A stretch of DNA of 46,810 nucleotides from positions 1-46,810 of the forward strand of contig JH600021.1 of assembly GCA_000245075.1 (NCBI GenBank), in the 5' to 3' direction. The notes beneath the pieces are model-generated. The model worked only from the letters and a program-made list of their open reading frames with translations. It was not told the DNA's origin and did not search any database. The translations under genes were made by a program, and so were the position numbers. This DNA is from Acetobacteraceae bacterium AT-5844. Lineage in GTDB: Bacteria; Pseudomonadota; Alphaproteobacteria; Acetobacterales; Acetobacteraceae. Of this stretch, positions 15,324 to 22,956 are shown piece by piece (position 1 is the stretch's first letter; each line of letters begins with the position of its first letter).

Positions 15324-16265
15324 GTGGCGTCTGGCAGAAATACAGTCTTGGGTATCGGCTGCGGCATCGTGGCGGGGGCGCTGTGGGGGTTGGTGTTCCT
15401 GGCGCCGGAGCTCGTGCGGGAATTCTCGCCCTTGCAGCTCTCGGCGGCACGGTATCTCGCTTATGGCGCGTTTGCCGTGGTGCTGGTGGCGCCGCGTTGG
15501 CACAGGCTGTCCCGGCATCTGGGCCGTGCCGAATGGTGGGCGCTGATCTGGCTCAGCCTGCTTGGTAACATTCTCTACTATGTGCTGCTGGCCAGCTCGG
15601 TGCAGTTGAGCGGGGTCGCCCTGCCCTCCCTGGTCATTGGCTTCCTGCCCGTGGCGGTGACGGTCATCGGCAGCCGCCAGAGCGGGGCTGTGCCGTTGCG
15701 GCGGCTGGTGCCGTCGCTGCTGCTTGGGGCGGCCGGCATCCTCTGCATCGGGTGGGAGGCGCTGGGCGGGGGTGATGAGAGCTCCCGCACCGCCCGCCTG
15801 GCGGGGCTGCTCTGCGCCGTGGGGGCGCTCGTTTCCTGGACCACTTATGCCGTGGGCAACAGCCGCTGGCTTGGGCGCCTGCAACACGTCTCGGCACATG
15901 AGTGGAGTCTGCTGACCGGCGTGGTGACGGGCGCGCAGGCAGTGCTGCTGGCTGTTCCCGCGATGCTGATGGCAAGCGGCGGCCAGGATGGCGAAGCATG
16001 GCTGCGCTTCACCGCCGTGGCAGCGGGGGTCGGCATCCTCGCCTCCATTGTCGGCAATGCCTTCTGGAACCGGATGAGCCGGCTGCTGCCGCTTACCCTG
16101 GTGGGGCAGATGATCCTGTTCGAGACGCTGTTCGCCCTGCTCTACGGGTTTCTCTGGGCGCAGCGTTGGCCGACGGTGGCCGAGGGGCTGGCTATCCTGC
16201 TGGTCATTGCCAGCGTGACGAGTTGCGTGGCGGCGCACCGGCCGAGGGGGCAGGCTCCAGACTGA
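15324..16265 (+). CDS. DMT-superfamily (EamA) transporter
   Basis: A 313-residue protein with ten predicted transmembrane segments in two EamA halves. GIVAGALWGLVFLAPELV and LQLSAARYLAYGAFAVVLVA begin the first half; AGLLCAVGALVSWTTYAVGN and LVGQMILFETLFALLYGFLW mark the second. Such permeases export small metabolites or amino acids, but the substrate is not readable. The start is GTG at 15324, with GGGAG about 7 nt upstream; no in-frame ATG gives a complete first helix. It stands alone on the + strand between the GH5 gene and a convergent operon. Confidence 0.85.
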   Translation: MASGRNTVLGIGCGIVAGALWGLVFLAPELVREFSPLQLSAARYLAYGAFAVVLVAPRWHRLSRHLGRAEWWALIWLSLLGNILYYVLLASSVQLSGVALPSLVIGFLPVAVTVIGSRQSGAVPLRRLVPSLLLGAAGILCIGWEALGGGDESSRTARLAGLLCAVGALVSWTTYAVGNSRWLGRLQHVSAHEWSLLTGVVTGAQAVLLAVPAMLMASGGQDGEAWLRFTAVAAGVGILASIVGNAFWNRMSRLLPLTLVGQMILFETLFALLYGFLWAQRWPTVAEGLAILLVIASVTSCVAAHRPRGQAPD

Positions 16266-16273
16266 ACCCGCCC

Positions 16274-16290
16274 GGCCGGCGGCACCGGCC
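16274..16290. terminator. short GC hairpin between convergent genes
   Basis: GGCCGG and CCGGCC pair around a 5-nt loop in the 30-bp gap between the EamA transporter and the convergent serine hydrolase. It is a weak candidate with no U-run. Confidence 0.35.
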
Positions 16291-16295
16291 TTCGC

Positions 16296-17276
16296 TTACG
16301 CCCGTGGAGCCGCTGCCAGCACCCGGGCCAACAGCTTGCCCACCCGCCCGTGCGACACGGCCTTGCCGGGCTGGTCCGTATCGACGCGATGGACGATGAC
16401 GGTTTGCAGCGCCGGCACCACGAGCAGCACGTGGCCACCGGTGCCGAGCCCCGCATAGCTGCCAGCGGGTAGCTGGAGATTCGGGAAGAGAATGCTCTGC
16501 CGCTCCACCCACCACATATAGCCATAGGCGCCACGATGGCCCGCTTCGGAGATGGGCAGCGTGCTCGCGCGCACCCAGTCGGCGGGGACGACGCTGCGCC
16601 CGCCGGCCACGCCACCATCGAGGAAGAGCTGGCCGAAGCGTGCCAGATCCCGCGCCGTCAAGCGGAAGGGATAGGCGGGGTGGATGGAATCCGGCAGCGG
16701 CAGATATTCGCCATCCTGCTCCGGGCGGAAATCCTCCATGCCGCAGGGCGCGGCGATGCGCTCCGCGAAGTCGGTGAAGATGTCCGCGCCGGTGAGCTGG
16801 CGAAAGATCGTGCCGAGGGCGTTGAAGTCCCAGTTATTGTAGCACCATGTGGTGCCGGGCCCGGCGCTGTGCCGGGCCGGCTTGATGCTGACCATCCAGG
16901 GGGATTCATAGCCGCTGGGGTGATAGACGCCGGACCGCGCGCAGAGCAGATCCAGCACCGTGGCGAGCTTTTCCTTCTCCGTCAGGCCAAGCTTGTCGTC
17001 GATGCCGAGCTGCGTGAGCGTCTGCTCCAGGTCGATGCGCCCCTCGGCCTCATGAATGCCGATGAGCGCGGAGAGAATGCTCTTGCGGATGGAATGTGCG
17101 TTGTAGCGCGCATCCACCTTCCCTTCCGCCAGAACCACGCGGCCATGCGCCACCACCAGCAACGCGGCGGTGTCGATGGTGCGGGCATCCTGCACCGCCT
17201 CGGCGAGGCGGGCGGAAGACCAGCCGGCGGCCTCGGGGCTTTCCCAGGCCGGCCAGCTACCGATCCCAGCCATCAT
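16296..17276 (-). CDS. serine hydrolase (beta-lactamase / class C-like family)
   Basis: A 326-residue protein of the serine beta-lactamase-like superfamily. Ser62-x-x-Lys65 (HSIRKSIL) is the nucleophile motif and Tyr146-x-Asn148 (WCYNNWDFN) the second motif. A C-terminal GLGTGGHVLLV stands where KTG normally lies. There is no obvious signal peptide, so it is probably cytoplasmic, or an esterase/peptidase rather than a beta-lactamase. ATG 17276 overlaps the stop of the upstream binding-protein gene by 4 bp (ATGA), which fixes the start and couples translation. With an S9 peptidase and a family-5 solute-binding protein in the same operon, I infer processing of an imported peptide or amide. Confidence 0.87.
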   Translation of the reverse strand: MMAGIGSWPAWESPEAAGWSSARLAEAVQDARTIDTAALLVVAHGRVVLAEGKVDARYNAHSIRKSILSALIGIHEAEGRIDLEQTLTQLGIDDKLGLTEKEKLATVLDLLCARSGVYHPSGYESPWMVSIKPARHSAGPGTTWCYNNWDFNALGTIFRQLTGADIFTDFAERIAAPCGMEDFRPEQDGEYLPLPDSIHPAYPFRLTARDLARFGQLFLDGGVAGGRSVVPADWVRASTLPISEAGHRGAYGYMWWVERQSILFPNLQLPAGSYAGLGTGGHVLLVVPALQTVIVHRVDTDQPGKAVSHGRVGKLLARVLAAAPRA

Positions 17277-18850
17277 GCGCGGCGCACGCCCCAGAAAATG
17301 GGGAACGGCGCGGGCACGATATCCGCGATGTCGTTGCGGTAGGCAGTGGCGTTGAACATCTGGCCGACCGGGATGAAGGGCACTTCCTCGAAGGCGATGC
17401 GCTGCATCTCCGATGCGATCTGCTTCTGGGCAGCGACATCGGGCGCGTCCAGCCACTGCTCGCGCAGGGCTTCGAGGCGCGGGCTGGTGGGCCAGCCGAA
17501 CCAACCCTGCAACCCGTTGCCGCGCAGGGGGGCATGGCCGGCCGGGTCCGCCACCGCCAGGCCTTCATAGGTGGTGGTGAACATGTTCCAGCCGCCCTTG
17601 TCGGGCGCTTCCTTGCTGGTGCGGCGCTGCACCAGCGTGCCCCAGTCCATGCTGGCGAACTGTGTCTTGATGCCGATGCGCTGCAGGGTGTCGTTCGTCA
17701 CCTGCGCGAAGGCCGCGAGGTGCGGGTAGTCGGCGGGCGACATGATCATCACCTCCTCGCCCTTATAGCCGCTTTCCTGCACGAGCTTTCGGCTGCGCTC
17801 CAGATCGCGTGGGCTGGTGAAGACCTCCATGCCCGTATCGCTGGCCATGGGCAGGCCTGGGGTGAAGACGCCGGAGGGGACCTTGTAGAGATCCGGCTCC
17901 GAGCCCACCGCCGCAACCATGAAATCCTCCTGGTTGATGGCGGTGAGGATGGCCTGCAGCAGCTTCGGATTGTCCTTGAAGGGCGGGTGGAGGTGGTTGA
18001 TGCCGATCATCGCGACCGTGCCCACCTTGTCGTGCACCGCGACGGTCACGCCCTGCATTTTCCGCATCAGGCTGATGAGGTCGTAATCCGGGCGCTGCAC
18101 CCAGTCGATCTCGCCGTTCTGCAACGCGCCCATGGCTGTGGCGGCGTCCGGCATCACGATCCATTCGACACGGTCGAAATTGGCGACCTTGCCGCCGGCC
18201 ATGAAGCTTGGCTTCTCCTGGCGCGGCACGTAACGCTCGTTCCGCAGATAGATGGCCTTGGCGCCGGACACCCACTGGTCCACCGCGAAGGTGTAAGGAC
18301 CGCTGCCGACATATTCGCGGATCTGCTCGAACGCATCCGTCTTCGCGATGCGCTCGGGCATGACGAAGCAGTTGTCGCAGAGCGCGCGGACCATCAGGCT
18401 GTAAGGCTTGTTCAGGCGGATTTCGAAGCGCCGGTCGTCCAGCGCCTTCATCTCCGCTGCCCGGGCCAGCAGGGTCTGGCCCAGCGGGCGCCGCTTGCCC
18501 CAGCGCTGGATGCTGGTGATGGCGTCGATGGAGCGCACCGGCACGCCATCGGTGAAGAGCAGGCCTTCACGCAAGGTGAAGCGCCAGGTGAGCTTGTCGT
18601 CGGACACTTCATGGCCGGCCACCATTTGCGGCTGCGGCTGGAAGTTGCTGTCCAGGCCGTAAAGCGTATCCCACACCATCGCCGCGTGGTTGCGGGCGAT
18701 GGTCGTCGTTGTCCACACCGGGTCCGGATTGGCGAGATTGCCTTCCGGCACGAAGCGCAGAACACGCGCCCGCCCCTGTGCGAGCGATGGCGTTGCCAGG
18801 GAGGCCGCGGCAAGCCCTGCCGCGGCGCCAAAGAGAGTCCGACGTTTCAT
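17273..18850 (-). CDS. ABC transporter substrate-binding protein, family 5 (peptide type)
   Basis: A 525-residue periplasmic binding protein. A signal peptide with a twin-Arg-like start (MKRRTLFGAAAGLAAASLAT, cleavage after SLAQG) is followed by the family-5 core: VWDTLYGLDSNFQPQPQMV, DDKLTWRFTLREGLLFTDG, VGSGPYTF, and LLQAILTAINQEDFM. The C-terminus keeps the FEEVPFIPVGQMFNATAYR segment. The start at 18850 has GGAG directly upstream and is set by the signal peptide. Family 5 covers dipeptides, oligopeptides, nickel and glutathione; ligand unknown. No permease genes follow in this operon, so it must share permeases encoded elsewhere. Confidence 0.92.
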   Translation of the reverse strand: MKRRTLFGAAAGLAAASLATPSLAQGRARVLRFVPEGNLANPDPVWTTTTIARNHAAMVWDTLYGLDSNFQPQPQMVAGHEVSDDKLTWRFTLREGLLFTDGVPVRSIDAITSIQRWGKRRPLGQTLLARAAEMKALDDRRFEIRLNKPYSLMVRALCDNCFVMPERIAKTDAFEQIREYVGSGPYTFAVDQWVSGAKAIYLRNERYVPRQEKPSFMAGGKVANFDRVEWIVMPDAATAMGALQNGEIDWVQRPDYDLISLMRKMQGVTVAVHDKVGTVAMIGINHLHPPFKDNPKLLQAILTAINQEDFMVAAVGSEPDLYKVPSGVFTPGLPMASDTGMEVFTSPRDLERSRKLVQESGYKGEEVMIMSPADYPHLAAFAQVTNDTLQRIGIKTQFASMDWGTLVQRRTSKEAPDKGGWNMFTTTYEGLAVADPAGHAPLRGNGLQGWFGWPTSPRLEALREQWLDAPDVAAQKQIASEMQRIAFEEVPFIPVGQMFNATAYRNDIADIVPAPFPIFWGVRRA

Positions 18851-18890
18851 CTCCAGCCTCCGAATGTCCTGCTGTTCACACGGCAGATAC

Positions 18891-20726
18891 TCAGTGCGTG
18901 TGCAGCAGATGTTTTTGCAAGAACTGGGCCACTGCCAGATAGACGCGGCGGCGATTGGCACGCTTGAAGAAGCCGTGGCCTTCATCAGGGATCACGACAT
19001 ATTCCACGGGTATGGAGCGGGCCCGCAGCGCATCGACGATCTGCTCGCTTTCATAGGCAGGCACGCGGACATCGGTGAGGCCCTGTGCAACGAGCATCGG
19101 GCAGACGATGCGGTCGGCCTTCAGCAGCGGGGATAGTTCGTCCAGCAGTGCGGCATCCGCGACGGGGTCGCCATATTCGGCCGCGCGGTGGCCGACGCGC
19201 CATGGGCCGGTACGCTCGAAGAAGGTCTTCCAGCGGGCGATGCCGTAATAGTCGATACCCGCTGCCCAGAGATGCGGCTGCGTCGTGACGGCGGAGAGCA
19301 CCATCCAACCGCCATAGCTCTGCCCCATGATGGCGATGCGCTTCGCATCGAAGCGGGGTTGTGCGGAGAGCCACGCATGAGCGGCGGCGAGGTCCTGCAC
19401 GCTGTCGGGACGTTTCTCGCGGTCGTCCAGCTCGGCATAGGCGCGGCCATAGCCAGTGGAGCCACGCACATTAGGCACCAGAACGGCGATGCCGAGGGAG
19501 TTGACCATTTGCAGGTCCGGCCGCCAGTTCGGCAGCGCCTGCATGGCCGGGCCGCCATGCACCCAGACCAGCACGGGCCAGCCGCCCTCCGGCGCTTCAC
19601 CCGCCGGCAGGGAGAGAAAGCCGGGCATCTCCCGCCCATCGAAGGTGGGGAAGGAAATGAGCGACCAATCCCGCGCGGCAGGCGCGGGGCTGGCGGCGAA
19701 GATCATCTGCGTATCGGCGCCCAGTTCGTGCAGCCACAAGGTGCCGGGCGCTGTGGAGCGGGCGAGGTCGAAGGCAACCGCTCGGCCATCCTTGCGCCAG
19801 CTCAGATTGACGATGACGCCGGCGGGATGGCGGGCGACTTCCTCCACGGCGCCAGTGGCGGCTTCCAGGATGGTCAGGCGGGAATAACCGCCTTCATTGA
19901 CCACCACGGCCAGCCTGCTCTGATCCGGAGAGATCTCCAGCTTCTCCACATCGGCTTCCGGCGTGAAGAGGAAGGTGGGTGTGCCGCCCGGTGCCATGAA
20001 GGCCACGGCCAGGAAGTCCCGCCCCCGGTCCGTCAACAGCCAGAAGCCCGTGCCATCCTTGCGCCAGCGCGGATTCATGTGCCGGGACTTGCCGGCATGG
20101 GGCGTCAGCGGCGTCGCGGCGCCGGTGGAAAGGTCGATGGAGAAGAGATCGCTCTCGAAGGTCTCCGGGGCGGTGGAGAGAATCAGGGAGCCGCCATCCG
20201 GATGCCAGGCAGGCAGTTCATGCGGCCCCTGCACTTCGGCAACGCGTGTGGCGGTGCCTGTGGCGATGTCGACAACCACCGGGTCCGTATGCGCCGGGTG
20301 GCGGCTATTGGCGGTGCAAGCCAGGCGTCGGCCATCCGGCGCGATGGCGCCCCAGCCATGGATGACGCCCGGCGATGCGGTCAGCGGGCTGGCCTCGCCT
20401 TCCGCGGGCAGGCGGTAGAGCTGGATATGCTCGTCCCCCGCATGGTCCCGGCCAAAAAGGGCGCTGCCATCCAACGGGCTGCCCGCCACCCAGGCGACGG
20501 TATCCGCATGGTGGCTGCGCTGCCGGGCCGGGCCGCCATCGGCGGGAAGTTCCCAGACCTGGGCGGAGCCGCTGGCATCCGAGAGGAAATAGAGGCGCCC
20601 ATCCGCCGCGAAGGAGGGATATGTGGCGGCGGGCGCGGTCAGGAGATCTTCCAGCCGGGCGGCGATATCGTCGCCGCGGGCGAGGGTGGAGATGTCGGCG
20701 GCGCCGTTGTGATCTGTCTGCTTCAT
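18891..20726 (-). CDS. S9 family prolyl oligopeptidase-like peptidase
   Basis: A 611-residue enzyme with an N-terminal seven-bladed beta-propeller (about residues 30-345, with repeated WHPDG/SPDQS/WRKDG turns) and a C-terminal alpha/beta-hydrolase domain. The catalytic triad is Ser470 (GQSYGGW), Asp552 (LTDVRVP) and His584 (DEGHGF). VWVHGGPAMQ supplies the oxyanion hole. There is no signal peptide, so it acts in the cytoplasm on short peptides or acylated peptides. It is the first gene of the minus-strand operon, 40 bp ahead of the family-5 binding protein. The start at 20726 (MKQTDHNGAAD) is chosen over upstream in-frame codons that lack conserved sequence. Confidence 0.9.
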   Translation of the reverse strand: MKQTDHNGAADISTLARGDDIAARLEDLLTAPAATYPSFAADGRLYFLSDASGSAQVWELPADGGPARQRSHHADTVAWVAGSPLDGSALFGRDHAGDEHIQLYRLPAEGEASPLTASPGVIHGWGAIAPDGRRLACTANSRHPAHTDPVVVDIATGTATRVAEVQGPHELPAWHPDGGSLILSTAPETFESDLFSIDLSTGAATPLTPHAGKSRHMNPRWRKDGTGFWLLTDRGRDFLAVAFMAPGGTPTFLFTPEADVEKLEISPDQSRLAVVVNEGGYSRLTILEAATGAVEEVARHPAGVIVNLSWRKDGRAVAFDLARSTAPGTLWLHELGADTQMIFAASPAPAARDWSLISFPTFDGREMPGFLSLPAGEAPEGGWPVLVWVHGGPAMQALPNWRPDLQMVNSLGIAVLVPNVRGSTGYGRAYAELDDREKRPDSVQDLAAAHAWLSAQPRFDAKRIAIMGQSYGGWMVLSAVTTQPHLWAAGIDYYGIARWKTFFERTGPWRVGHRAAEYGDPVADAALLDELSPLLKADRIVCPMLVAQGLTDVRVPAYESEQIVDALRARSIPVEYVVIPDEGHGFFKRANRRRVYLAVAQFLQKHLLHTH

Positions 20727-20980
20727 GACTCGGCAAGGCTTCTTGTTCGAGAGCGATGCCAAGGATGATCGCACCGCGCCGGTAAGCCTAGTCCTGGCCG
20801 GGTTACGCCGCCATCCACTAAAACTTCACCCTTATCGTTTACTCATGGCTCGTCTGGCGGGGAGCACATTGTGCAGTGCGTGCGGTGAAGGCCCGGCCTG
20901 GCGTCGCAAAGAAAAATTCCAGGCGCTTATGGCGTCGTTCCGTCAGGCCAATAGTGGCCGTATATCATAAGAGCCCGAGC

Positions 20981-21334
20981 ATGGCCCCTATCGTCCTGAT
21001 GAGTTGCCTCCGTTCCCCTTCTCCGCATGAAGACCTGCCCGAGGTCACCACTGGCAAGGCCCATGACCGCACCCCGGAAGGCGCCCTTTCCGCGATGTAC
21101 GCGGCAAAGGAGCTGGAACGGACATTGCTGGCCACGCGAGGAAGCACTTCCACCCCTCTCGTCTGGCTGGAATGTGGAGACCGGCAGATGTGCATGGAGG
21201 ATATCGACCGCGAACTTTACTTCCTGGAAATGATACAGCTCGCGCCGCCCAGTCCCATGTCGCAGGATATTTTCGGTGAGGAAGAAGTCACGCCAATGGA
21301 CTTTGCCCGCCAACTTCTCGAGGCGTATTTCTAA
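20981..21334 (+). CDS. hypothetical protein
   Basis: I do not recognise this 117-residue acidic protein. It has no signal peptide or membrane segment. The middle (EGALSAMYAAKELERTLLAT) looks helical and the end (DIDRELYFLEMIQLAPP, EEEVTPMDFARQLLEAYF) is rich in acidic and hydrophobic residues, as in small regulatory or adaptor proteins. The start is uncertain: an in-frame GTG lies at 20876 but adds a basic segment without conserved look, and ATG 20981 has only a weak purine stretch upstream. A strong hairpin follows the stop. Confidence 0.5.
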   Translation: MAPIVLMSCLRSPSPHEDLPEVTTGKAHDRTPEGALSAMYAAKELERTLLATRGSTSTPLVWLECGDRQMCMEDIDRELYFLEMIQLAPPSPMSQDIFGEEEVTPMDFARQLLEAYF

Positions 21335-21395
21335 AGCAGCCCCCGGGGCGCGAAGCCGGAGCGAACCCTGTGGCATCACGAGGGTGGAGGCAAGT

Positions 21396-21425
21396 ATGCT
21401 CCTGCCCATTGCTGGGCAGGAGCAT
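21396..21425. terminator. 13-bp perfect hairpin between convergent genes
   Basis: ATGCTCCTGCCCA and TGGGCAGGAGCAT are perfect complements around a TTGC loop, midway between the hypothetical gene and the convergent membrane-protein gene. It should stall transcription from both sides, although no U-run follows on either strand. Confidence 0.65.
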
Positions 21426-21441
21426 CAATCAGCGGCAGCGA

Positions 21442-22305
21442 TTATTCGTCCCGAAGCCGGCCGCCCCAACCCGCGGCCGCGGCCGCGACGAACGCACCCA
21501 CCATCATGGACAAGGCCGTGATGATGGACAGCGTCGCGCCGGTCTTGCGAGCTGTCTCCGCGGCCTCCTTCGCCCTGTCGGCCGCTTCACGCGCGCGGGT
21601 GATAGTCGTATCCACGCGGCCACGGGCGTCCTGCTCGGAAATACCGGTGCGCGCGGCAATCAACTGGGCAAGGTAAGCCCGATCCGCTTCCGGCACCTCC
21701 CCGGTCTGCATTCCCTGAGCGATGATGCGGCCTGCTTCTTCCTGAGCATCGCCGGCATCCTCAGCGGCGCCCGGCTCCGCACGGCGGAACAGGGTGTCGA
21801 TGTCGTAGCGTCCGGCCAGTTCAGAGATCGCCGTCGCGGAGCCTTGCGCGACACCGCCGCCAACGCTCGCCGCCGCCTGCACGCCACTATTGATGGCGGA
21901 GGTGGCTGCCGAACTCAGCAGACCCACGGCGATGACAGTCGCCACGGCCCAGGCCAGGAAACCGTGAGCCGTATCCCGGAAGAATGATTCATCCGCGTTG
22001 ATGGCGGACCATTTCGTCCGTAGCCGGCCTGCCATGTAGCCGCCGAGCCCGGATGAAAGCCACTGCGTGACCACCAGCCAGATCAATGAAGCCACGCCGA
22101 TGGTCGTTGCGCTGCTTCCGTCATCCGACCAGGGAGATGCCGTCGCCAGGCCAAGACCGGTACCCAGCGCGATCAACACCAAAGTCAAGGAAGCGGCCGC
22201 GAATGCGCCCGCTATGATGGCGCCCCAGGACACAGCTGACTGAGCGGCTTCGGGGCTATGCGCCAAAGGTTTTACTAAGGCTGCGTCTCTTAGATCTGCG
22301 GACAT
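21442..22305 (-). CDS. conserved membrane protein of unknown function
   Basis: A 287-residue protein with four or five transmembrane helices. The first is AVSWGAIIAGAFAAASLTLVL and the second lies in GVASLIWLVVTQWLSSGLGGY. The segment GGYMAGRLRTKWSAINADESFFRDTAHGFLAWAVA is the most conserved-looking part and is shared, as I recall, with many alphaproteobacterial proteins named only as hypothetical or (misleadingly) PhnA-like. A soluble helical region (about residues 170-255, rich in Ala/Glu/Arg) precedes a last helix. AGGGGAC ahead of ATG 22305 fixes the start. A 25-codon membrane mini-gene lies 17 bp upstream on the same strand and is probably co-transcribed. Confidence 0.75.
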   Translation of the reverse strand: MSADLRDAALVKPLAHSPEAAQSAVSWGAIIAGAFAAASLTLVLIALGTGLGLATASPWSDDGSSATTIGVASLIWLVVTQWLSSGLGGYMAGRLRTKWSAINADESFFRDTAHGFLAWAVATVIAVGLLSSAATSAINSGVQAAASVGGGVAQGSATAISELAGRYDIDTLFRRAEPGAAEDAGDAQEEAGRIIAQGMQTGEVPEADRAYLAQLIAARTGISEQDARGRVDTTITRAREAADRAKEAAETARKTGATLSIITALSMMVGAFVAAAAAGWGGRLRDE

Positions 22306-22322
22306 TTCCGTCCCCTTTCTGC

Positions 22323-22400
22323 TCAGCGGAACAGCAGAGCAAGCAAGATGATCACGGGAATAGGAACGCCCAGCAGCCAAAGCAGAATTCCGCGACCCAT
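22323..22400 (-). CDS. 25-residue hydrophobic mini-protein
   Basis: The tiny ORF encodes MGRGILLWLLGVPIPVIILL followed by ALLFR, a single transmembrane helix with an N-terminal Arg and a central Pro-x-Pro break. It has an excellent ribosome-binding site (AAGGAG, 7-8 nt before ATG 22400) that fits no other start. Peptides of this pattern (GRGILLWLLGVPIPI...) recur in alphaproteobacterial genomes to my recollection, usually annotated as hypothetical or missed. It is 17 bp upstream of the 287-residue membrane protein on the same strand, suggesting a shared membrane role. Confidence 0.7.
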   Translation of the reverse strand: MGRGILLWLLGVPIPVIILLALLFR

Positions 22401-22923
22401 AATATGTCTCCTTCGGACAGTACTGCCTCCATCAACGCTACTGTTTGTAACAGGTTGCCATGGTCCCCATGCCGCGGCTGCATCGCCGGGCACGCGATCC
22501 CGCCCGCGCGGCGGCGGAAAGCTGAAAGCTGAAAGCTGAAAGCGGCAATACAGCCGTGGTGGGCGGATCTGGATTCTTCCTGTCCGCATGAGCCTCCCCG
22601 GCATTCGGTGGAAAGCCGGCCGATCGGGCTTTATTTGGCCGGCGAGAGCCGCATGGTGGCGGCCCGCCAGCAAAGCGCCGGGCTTTTTCTGGAAGTTCTC
22701 CGACCGCCCTGGAAGGATGGCCAGCCTTCTGCCGGAGGGTGGAAGCAGACTGCGCCGCGCCGTTTATCGCGGCGAAGGTTTTTGGTCTCCCTTTCCCGCG
22801 CCGCATCCGAAGCGGGCACCAATGGTGGTCCCGCCATTCGGCGAGGACCGGACATACGCGCATTGGCCGGTCGGCGGAGCCGGAGGCGGCCTCCGAAAGG
22901 CGGGAGCCCTCATTTTTCGTATT
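22401..22923. other. 523-bp gene-free stretch with short repeats
   Basis: Reading frames here are all compositionally poor and lack ribosome-binding sites. The stretch holds a GAAAGCT tandem repeat (22517-22543) and, just ahead of the Zur-like box, the inverted repeat CGGAGGC-G-GCCTCCG at 22881-22895. The rest is GC-rich with scattered GCCGG motifs and may be a dispersed intergenic repeat. I see no RNA gene. Confidence 0.5.
22517..22543 (+). repeat. GAAAGCT heptamer tandem repeat
   Basis: Three full copies of GAAAGCT at 22517-22537 are followed by a partial copy GAAAGC at 22538-22543. It lies in a gene-free stretch upstream of the mini-protein gene and is a likely variable-number site. Confidence 0.85.
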
Positions 22924-22946
22924 GAATTGTTATAACATAACCTCCA
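22924..22946. promoter_or_regulatory. Zur-like operator upstream of the ABC importer operon
   Basis: The core GTTATAACATAAC (22929-22941) matches the proteobacterial Zur core GTTATANTATAAC at all but one of the defined positions. The left half of the full 23-bp site (GAATTGTTATA against GAAATGTTATA) matches at 10 of 11. It lies 11-33 bp before the binding-protein start and overlaps a TATAAC -10-like hexamer, so Zn-bound Zur would repress the operon. Confidence 0.7.
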
Positions 22947-22956
22947 TGAGGGCCAC

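Noticed and set aside
12479-15367. 962-codon minus-strand open frame opposite the GH5 gene
   Set aside because: Same reason: low-complexity His/Arg/Gln-rich translation, no ribosome-binding site, and the + strand shows intact catalytic motifs.
17096-18967. Long + strand frame opposite the family-5 binding protein
   Set aside because: Composition is typical of antisense GC-rich shadow and the minus strand carries a complete signal peptide and binding fold.
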